From contig NZ_FOLM01000016.1 of the NCBI RefSeq assembly GCF_900112355.1, positions 1 to 64,000 of the forward strand: DNA of 64,000 nt, in the 5' to 3' direction. Shown one piece after another: positions 59,036 to 64,000 of this stretch. The DNA is from Streptomyces aidingensis (GTDB lineage Bacteria; Actinomycetota; Actinomycetes; Streptomycetales; Streptomycetaceae). Made by a program: the position numbers and the translations under genes. How positions within the stretch are numbered: position 1 is the first letter of the stretch; each line of letters begins with the position of its first letter. The notes under the pieces were generated by a model. The model was not told the DNA's origin. It did not search any database and worked only from the letters and a program-made list of their open reading frames with translations.

Positions 59036-61561
59036 ATGGAACGAGAGAGCCTGCACGAGGGCTGGCGGATGACGGTCCTCTCCGGCCCGGCGCTGCCGGC
59101 GGACCTCGCGGGCGCCGAGGTACCCGCCGCCGTGCCGGGCTGCGCGCACCTCGATCTGCTGGCCGCCGGGCTGATCCCCGATCCCTGCCAGGACCGCAAC
59201 GAGGCGGCACTGGCCTGGGCGCACCGCGCCGAATGGCGCTACACCCTGGACTTCGCCGCCGCGCCCCCGGCCCCGGGCGAGCGCACCGACCTGGTCTTCG
59301 ACGGCCTGGACACCGTCACCACCATCGAGCTGGACGGCCGCCGGATCGGCGCCACCGCCAACATGCACCGCGGCCACCGCTTCGACATCCGCGGCCCGCT
59401 CACCGCCGGCGGCAACGGCAACGGCAACGGCGGCGGGGACGGGGCGGGCCGGCACACCCTGGCCGTCACCTTCCACTCCGCCCTGGAGCACGCCGAGCGG
59501 CTCCAGCGGGAGCTGGGCGAGCGGCCCCGCGCCTACCCGCACCCCTTCAACATGGTCCGCAAGATGGCCTGCTCCTTCGGCTGGGACTGGGGGCCGGACC
59601 TGCAGACCGCCGGCATCTGGAAGCCGGTCCGGCTGGAGCGCTGGCACACCGCCCGGATCGCCGCCCTGCGGCCCCTGGCCACCGTCACCGGCTCCGGCGC
59701 CGGCCGGGTGGAGGTCCATCTGCGCGTCGAGCGCTCCGGCCTGGAGCCCGCCGGCGATCTGCTGGCCACCGCCCGCATCGCGGAGCACGAGGTCCGGACG
59801 GTGATCCCGGCCGCCGCCGACGAGGCCGTGCTGACCCTGCAAGTGCCCGACGTCCTGCTGTGGTGGCCGGCCGGCCACGGCGACCAGCCGCTGTACGGGC
59901 TCGACGTCACCCTGGCCCGGCCCGGCGGGGCGGAGCCGCAGCGGGAACTGGACAGCGCCGGGCGCCGGATCGGCTTCCGCACCGTCACCGTGGACACCAC
60001 CCCCGACGAGACCGGCACCCCCTTCACCTTCGTGGTCAACGGCACCCGGATCTTCGCCAAGGGCGCCAACTGGATCCCGGACGACCACTTCCTCACCCGG
60101 ATCACCCGGGAGCGGCTGGCCCGCCGCATCGACCAGGCGCTCGGCGCCCACATGAACATGCTCCGGGTCTGGGGCGGCGGCATCTACGAGACCGACGACT
60201 TCTACGACCTGTGCGACGAGCGCGGCATCCTGGTCTGGCAGGACTTCCTGTTCGCCTGCGCCGCCTACCCGGAGGAGGAGCCGCTGCGCGGCGAGGTGGA
60301 GGCCGAGGCCCGGGAGAACGTCACCCGGCTGTGCTCCCACCCCTCGCTGGTGCTGTGGAACGGCGGCAACGAGAACCTGTGGGGCTACCGCGACTGGGGC
60401 TGGCGCGAGGAACTCGCCGGCCGCACCTGGGGCCTGGGCTACTACCTGGAACTGCTGCCCCGGATCGTCGCCGAACTCGACCCGGGCCGCCCCTACGCCG
60501 ACGGCAGCCCGTACACCCCCGGCCAGGCGCCCGACGGCATCCACCCCAACGACCAGGACCACGGCTCCCGGCACGAGTGGGAGGTGTGGAACCGCGCCGA
60601 CTACACCCACTACCGCGACCACATCCCGCGGTTCTGCTCCGAGTTCGGCTTCCAGGGCCCGCCCGCCTGGGCCACCCTCACCGACGCCGTGCACGACGAC
60701 CCGCTGACCCCCCTCTCCCCGGGCTTCCGGCAGCACCAGAAGGCCGAGGACGGCAACGGCAAGCTGGAACGCGGCCTGGCCCCCCATCTGCCGGTGCCCG
60801 CGGACTTCACCGACTGGCACTGGGCCACCCAGCTCAACCAGGCCCGCGCGGTGGCCTTCGGCATCGAGCACTTCCGCTCCTGGTGGCCGCGGACCGCCGG
60901 CGCCGTGGTCTGGCAGCTCAACGACTGCTGGCCGGCCACCTCCTGGGCGGCGGTGGACGGCGCCGGGCGGCCCAAGCCGCTGTGGTACGCGCTGCGCCGT
61001 GCCTTCGCCCCGCGGCTGCTGACCGTCCAGCCCCGCAACGGCCGCCCGGCGCTGGCCGCGGTCAACGACACCGCCCGCCCCTGGACCGGTGAGCTGCGCC
61101 TGGCGCGCCAGACCCTGGGCGGCGTGATCCGCGCGGAAGATAAGATCGCCCTCGATGTCCCGCCCCGCTCCGCCGCCCTGCTGCCGCTGCCCGGAGCGCT
61201 GGCCGAACCGGGAAAGCCGGAGGAGGAGGTGCTGGTGGTCACGGCCGACGACGCCCGGACCTGCCATCTGTTCGCCGAGGACCGCGAGCTGGCCTACCGC
61301 CCGGCACCGCTGCGCGCCGAGGCCGTCGCCGTCCCGGGCGGCTACCGGGTGGACGTGCACGCCGAGTCCTTCGCCCGGGACATCGCGGTGTTCGCCGACC
61401 GGCTGGCCCCGGACGCCGAGGCCGACGACATGCTGGTCACCCTGGCCGCCGGCGAGTCGCACTCCTTCCTGGTGCGCACCGCCGCCGCACTGGACCCGGC
61501 CGCACTGACCCGCCCGCCGGTGCTGCGCACCGCCAACGATCTCCGCGCCGGGCGGTCCTGA
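59036..61561 (+). CDS. GH2 beta-mannosidase
   Basis: The 841-residue cytoplasmic enzyme removes beta-1,4-mannose from oligosaccharide ends. N-terminal jelly-roll: ESLHEGWRMTVLSG, VPGCAHLDLLAAGLIPDPCQ, ERTDLVFDGLDTVTTIEL. Then MACSFGWDWGPDLQTAGIWK, typical of beta-mannosidases, and the catalytic barrel with FVVNGTRIFAKGANWIPDD, acid/base Glu446 in LWNGGNENLWG and nucleophile Glu536 in RFCSEFGFQGPPAW. A short NGNGNGGG repeat (near residue 125) lies in a surface loop. The LacI-like gene follows after 1 nt, so the two are one operon behind box 2. Confidence 0.95.
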   Translation: MERESLHEGWRMTVLSGPALPADLAGAEVPAAVPGCAHLDLLAAGLIPDPCQDRNEAALAWAHRAEWRYTLDFAAAPPAPGERTDLVFDGLDTVTTIELDGRRIGATANMHRGHRFDIRGPLTAGGNGNGNGGGDGAGRHTLAVTFHSALEHAERLQRELGERPRAYPHPFNMVRKMACSFGWDWGPDLQTAGIWKPVRLERWHTARIAALRPLATVTGSGAGRVEVHLRVERSGLEPAGDLLATARIAEHEVRTVIPAAADEAVLTLQVPDVLLWWPAGHGDQPLYGLDVTLARPGGAEPQRELDSAGRRIGFRTVTVDTTPDETGTPFTFVVNGTRIFAKGANWIPDDHFLTRITRERLARRIDQALGAHMNMLRVWGGGIYETDDFYDLCDERGILVWQDFLFACAAYPEEEPLRGEVEAEARENVTRLCSHPSLVLWNGGNENLWGYRDWGWREELAGRTWGLGYYLELLPRIVAELDPGRPYADGSPYTPGQAPDGIHPNDQDHGSRHEWEVWNRADYTHYRDHIPRFCSEFGFQGPPAWATLTDAVHDDPLTPLSPGFRQHQKAEDGNGKLERGLAPHLPVPADFTDWHWATQLNQARAVAFGIEHFRSWWPRTAGAVVWQLNDCWPATSWAAVDGAGRPKPLWYALRRAFAPRLLTVQPRNGRPALAAVNDTARPWTGELRLARQTLGGVIRAEDKIALDVPPRSAALLPLPGALAEPGKPEEEVLVVTADDARTCHLFAEDRELAYRPAPLRAEAVAVPGGYRVDVHAESFARDIAVFADRLAPDAEADDMLVTLAAGESHSFLVRTAAALDPAALTRPPVLRTANDLRAGRS

Positions 61562-61562
61562 G

Positions 61563-62423
61563 ATGAGCACCGCGGAGCACGACCGGCCGTCCCCGGGAGC
61601 CGTCGGGCTGGTCCTGGCCAGACCCGCCCGGCTGCTCGGCGTGGAGCCCTTCTTCATGGAGTTCATCGCCGGCATCGAGGAACGCCTGGCCGAACACGAC
61701 CTCTCGGTCCTGCTGCACGTGGTGCCGCACCATGAGGCGGAGATCGCCGCCTACCGGCGCTGGGCGCGGGGCGGGCTGACCGACGCGGTGGTGCTGGTCA
61801 ATCTGACCGCGGGGGACCGCCGCCCGGCGGTGCTCACCGAACTGGGCCTGCCCGCGGTGGTGGCCGGCAACTGGGAGGAGCCGCCGAAGCTGCCCGCGGT
61901 GCGCACCGATCACGCCGCCCCGGTCCGGGAGGCCCTGGCCCATCTGCTGGAGCTGGGGCACCGGCGGATCGCCCGGGTCAGCGGCCCGGAGGACCTGCTG
62001 CACACCATGGCCCGCACGGAGGCGCTGCGGGCCGGCTGCGCCGAGGCCGGGGTGGCACCGGTGATCGTGGCGGGCGACTACTCCGACGAGTCCGGCACCC
62101 GGCTGACCGAGGAACTGCTGCGCCGGCCGGAGCCGCCCACCGCCATCCTCTACGACAACGATGTGATGGCGGTGGCCGGGCTGGCCGCCGCGCATGCCCT
62201 GGGGGTGGAGGTGCCGGGCCGGCTCTCCCTGGTGGCCTGGGACGACTCCCCGATGTGCCGGCTCGCCACCCCGCCGCTGACCACCGTCAGCATGGATGTG
62301 CACCAGTTCGGCATGTCGGTGGCCGAGTCGGTGCTGGAGGTCATCGCGGGCGGCCCGGTCGGCGAACGCTGGTCCCCGGCCGCCGAATACACCGCCCGCG
62401 CCACCACCGCCCCCGCTCCCTGA
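61563..62423 (+). CDS. LacI/GalR-type ligand-binding protein lacking the HTH domain
   Basis: The 286-residue protein starts MSTAEHDRPSPGAVGLVLAR. It goes straight into the periplasmic-binding-protein fold (FFMEFIAGIEERLAEHDLSV, HLLELGHRRIARVSGPEDLL, PTAILYDNDVMAVAGLAAAH, LSLVAWDDSPMCRLATPPLT). LacI regulators normally carry about 60 residues of helix-turn-helix and hinge first; the upstream frame is the coding region of the beta-mannosidase and holds no such domain. It cannot bind DNA in the usual way. It may be a cytoplasmic sugar sensor or co-regulator, or a remnant. The start is 1 nt after the previous stop. Confidence 0.87.
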   Translation: MSTAEHDRPSPGAVGLVLARPARLLGVEPFFMEFIAGIEERLAEHDLSVLLHVVPHHEAEIAAYRRWARGGLTDAVVLVNLTAGDRRPAVLTELGLPAVVAGNWEEPPKLPAVRTDHAAPVREALAHLLELGHRRIARVSGPEDLLHTMARTEALRAGCAEAGVAPVIVAGDYSDESGTRLTEELLRRPEPPTAILYDNDVMAVAGLAAAHALGVEVPGRLSLVAWDDSPMCRLATPPLTTVSMDVHQFGMSVAESVLEVIAGGPVGERWSPAAEYTARATTAPAP

Positions 62424-62439
62424 GCACCGCGCTGTCGCA

Positions 62440-62463
62440 CCGGCCCGGCCGCGGCCGGGCCGG
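62440..62463. terminator. Bidirectional terminator between LacI-like and ROK kinase genes
   Basis: A perfect 11-bp stem CCGGCCCGGCC/GGCCGGGCCGG with a GC centre lies between convergent stops. Confidence 0.75.
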
Positions 62464-62474
62464 GCCGCCCGGCC

Positions 62475-63461
62475 TCAGCGGCCGGCCGCCGCCCCGGCCT
62501 GCACCACCGCGGCGGTCCCGGTGCCGGGCCGGGCGGCCCAGCAGGCCGCCGCCGCGCCGAGCAGGCCGGCGTCGCCGCCCAGCCGGGCCGGGGCCACCCG
62601 CACATGACGGGTGAACGGCAGCCCGGTGTAGTCGGCCAGGGCCCGCCGCAGCGGACCGAACAGCACGTCTCCGGCGCGGCTGACCCCGCCGCCGATCACC
62701 GCCGTCTCGATCTCCACCAGCGCCGCGGTGGCGGCGATCGCGGCGGCGAGCGCGCGGGCCGAGCGGTCGAAGGCGGCCACCGCCGCCGGCTCGCCGCGCC
62801 GGGCGGCGGCCGCCACGCCCGCGGCGCTGTCCGGCTCACCGGGGCCCGGCCGCCAGCCGGCCTCCCGGGCGTGCCGGGCGATATGGGTGCCGCTGGCGAG
62901 CAGTTCCACACAGCCCCGGCCGCCGCACGGGCACCGGTCGCCGCCGAAGTCCACACTGATGTGCCCGATGTGCCCGGCGTTGCCGGTGGGGCCGGCATGG
63001 ATCCGGCCGTCCAGGACCAGTCCGCCGCCGACCCCGGTGGAGACCACCATGCCCAGCACATGGCGCTGCCCGCGGGCCGCGCCCAGCCAGTGCTCGCCGG
63101 CCGCGAAGGCATTGCCGTCGCCGATCAGGACCACCGGCCGGCCGGTGTGCTCGGCGACCGCCCCGGCCAGCGGGAACTCCCGCCAGGACGGGATGTTCAC
63201 CGGGCTGACCGTGCCGGCCGCGATGTCCACCGGCCCGGCGCTGCCGATGCCCACGGCGGTCGTCGCCGCCCAGCCCGGATGACCGGCCAGGGCGTCGGTC
63301 ACGGCCCGGACCGCGTCCAGCATCTCGGCGGCGGTGCCGCGGGCGGGGGTGGGGCGCTCCACCCGGGCCGCCAGCCGCCCGGCGCGGTCCACCAGGGCAC
63401 CGGCGATCTTGGTGCCGCCGAGGTCGATGGCGGTCACCAGCTCTGCGGGGAGGGACGACAC
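62475..63461 (-). CDS. ROK-family sugar kinase
   Basis: GTG 63461 has GGAG at 7 nt; 328 residues. There is no HTH. ATP-binding AIDLGGTKIAGALVD stands at the N-terminus, followed by VVLIGDGNAFAAGEHWLG, VSTGVGGGLVLDG and the zinc-binding GHISVDFGGDRCPCGGRGCV. It should phosphorylate a hexose (glucose, mannose or similar) liberated by the glycosidases. It diverges from the ABC exporter-type gene; the spacer carries a predicted promoter in each direction. Confidence 0.93.
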   Translation of the reverse strand: MSSLPAELVTAIDLGGTKIAGALVDRAGRLAARVERPTPARGTAAEMLDAVRAVTDALAGHPGWAATTAVGIGSAGPVDIAAGTVSPVNIPSWREFPLAGAVAEHTGRPVVLIGDGNAFAAGEHWLGAARGQRHVLGMVVSTGVGGGLVLDGRIHAGPTGNAGHIGHISVDFGGDRCPCGGRGCVELLASGTHIARHAREAGWRPGPGEPDSAAGVAAAARRGEPAAVAAFDRSARALAAAIAATAALVEIETAVIGGGVSRAGDVLFGPLRRALADYTGLPFTRHVRVAPARLGGDAGLLGAAAACWAARPGTGTAAVVQAGAAAGR

Positions 63462-63517
63462 GGGGCGGCTCCAGCGGTCTGAGCAGGGGCGAGTGCGGGC
63501 AGCGGACTGCCCCCGAC

Positions 63518-63546
63518 ACGGTATGCCACTTTTTTAAGTCCGTAAA
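63518..63546 (-). promoter_or_regulatory. Predicted promoter of the ROK kinase gene
   Basis: On the minus strand TTTACG (63546-63541), 17-nt spacer, TACCGT (63523-63518). The spacer contains ACTTAAAAAAGT-like symmetry that may be an operator. Confidence 0.45.
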
Positions 63547-63632
63547 CTTACTTCTGGGTGCACGCGCTCTCGCGCTGTGTGTCGATCGGCGTTCGATGCG
63601 GCCGTCTTGGGAAAATTCGCCCGCTAAGTTAC

Positions 63633-63661
63633 TTCACTGATATAAGAAAGCCCTCTATAGT
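63633..63661 (+). promoter_or_regulatory. Promoter/operator box 3 of the glycan locus
   Basis: TTCACT (63633-63638), 17-nt spacer, TATAGT (63656-63661, one mismatch to the -10 consensus). The spacer holds ATAAGAA, and 20 of 29 positions match 58976-59004. Confidence 0.62.
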
Positions 63662-63724
63662 CCTGCCCGCGGTTGCGCCGGAACGCCGGATGCCGCGCCC
63701 GCGACGCACCCGATAGGGTGAGTC

Positions 63725-63741
63725 GGTAAGCGCTTTCTACC
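63725..63741. promoter_or_regulatory. LacI-type operator candidate upstream of the ABC gene
   Basis: GGTAAGCGCTTTCTACC has the palindromic core AAGCGCTT (63728-63735), as found in LacI/GalR operators. It lies about 64 nt downstream of the -10 and 33 nt before the start codon. Confidence 0.5.
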
Positions 63742-63773
63742 GTTCTGCGATGCCATCCCGAAGGAGCCGCCGC

Positions 63774-64000
63774 GTGGCGACGCGCGAGGGACCACTCGAT
63801 CACCGCTACCGGGGCGAACACCCCGTCCGCACCCTGGTCTATCTCTTCCGGGCGGACCGCCGGCGGCTGGCCGCCGCGGTCCTGGTGTTCACCGTGAAGC
63901 ACAGCCCGATCTGGCTGCTGCCGCTGATCACCGCCGCCATCATCGACACCGTCGTCCAGCAGCTTCCGGTCTCCCGGCTCTGGGGCAGCGCCGGGGTGCT
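63774..64000 (+). CDS. ABC transporter, exporter-type transmembrane domain (5' part, cut by window end)
   Basis: GTG 63774 follows AAGGAG at 7 nt. The 75 visible codons begin MATREGPLDHRYRGEHPVRT and enter a first membrane segment (LAAAVLVFTVKHSPIWLLPL) with ITAAIIDTVV. This is the TM1 layout of ABC_membrane half-transporters of the lipid or multidrug type. The rest lies beyond the window. Its promoter resembles that of the beta-mannosidase operon, and a LacI-type operator lies in its leader, so it may belong to the glycan regulon although exporter-type proteins are not expected in uptake. Confidence 0.75.
   Translation, partial: MATREGPLDHRYRGEHPVRTLVYLFRADRRRLAAAVLVFTVKHSPIWLLPLITAAIIDTVVQQLPVSRLWGSAGV

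Larger units (their letters stand above)
63462..63773. other. Divergent regulatory region of ROK kinase and ABC gene
   Basis: 312 nt without a gene. It is clearly more AT-rich than its surroundings and carries two predicted promoters, the third glycan-locus box and a LacI-type half-palindrome, listed separately. Confidence 0.7.

Noticed and set aside
58901..61675. 924-residue minus-strand frame opposite the beta-mannosidase
   Set aside because: Antisense shadow; the plus strand holds all GH2 motifs.

Overview
The window is 64 kb of very GC-rich DNA with strong third-position GC bias. It has GTG starts, GGAG-type ribosome binding sites, many 1-4 nt start/stop overlaps and typical actinomycete families: a three-part PntAA/AB/B transhydrogenase, an F420-type LLM oxidoreductase, a Scr1-like HTH/DUF397 pair, DUF5709, UdgX, ROK regulators and a terpene synthase. 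It is best read as chromosome of a Streptomyces-like actinobacterium. No rRNA, tRNA, CRISPR array, insertion sequence or prophage was seen. Genes are densely packed and mostly intact; only the last one is cut by the window edge.

Layout. 0-2.7 kb: end of a carbohydrate-type operon (Gfo/Idh/MocA dehydrogenase, DUF6807, cupin). 3.1-6.1 kb: proton-translocating NAD(P) transhydrogenase. 6.1-9.9 kb: small membrane protein, molybdopterin oxidoreductase, UdgX glycosylase. 9.9-12.5 kb: divergent terpene synthase and polyprenyl synthetase, both with altered metal-binding motifs. 12.5-17 kb: housekeeping oxidoreductases, VOC protein, NUDIX hydrolase. 17.2-24.1 kb: a tightly coupled three-gene operon (two-TM SLATT-like protein, 1378-residue FtsK/EccC-like multi-NTPase, NTPase-metallophosphoesterase fusion); this is the best candidate for an undescribed system. 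24.1-29.8 kb: TetR-controlled aldehyde/acyl-CoA catabolism (ALDH, TetR, acyl-CoA dehydrogenase, beta-ketoadipyl-type thiolase, SDR). 30-36.3 kb: P-loop kinase-like protein, HTH/DUF397 pair, FUSC protein, DUF5709, a racemase-fold protein that has lost its PLP lysine, YbdK-type ligase. 36.5-39.8 kb: tandem IclR regulator divergent from 3-oxoacid/3-oxoadipate CoA-transferase. 39.9-45.6 kb: Sfp-type PPTase with a His/Asp tail, MFS, nicotinate phosphoribosyltransferase, USP, DUF1918, hemolysin III. 45.7-47.0 kb: a lone sugar-binding lipoprotein.

47-64 kb is a coherent glycan-utilisation locus. A ROK repressor diverges from an Opp/Dpp-type importer (binding lipoprotein, permease, permease-ATPase fusion, ATPase). 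These are followed by two GH36 alpha-galactosidases, a GH2 beta-mannosidase, a LacI-type sensor without DNA-binding domain, a ROK sugar kinase and the start of an ABC exporter-type protein. The enzyme set fits uptake and cytoplasmic breakdown of galactomanno-oligosaccharides. Similar promoter boxes at about 48.55, 58.96 and 63.63 kb suggest common control.

A striking background feature is the number of short tandem arrays (unit 8-13 nt, 3-9 copies). Many sit in 5' leaders just upstream of start codons; others sit in low-complexity ends of proteins. All functional statements are from sequence reading and family knowledge; no searches were run.
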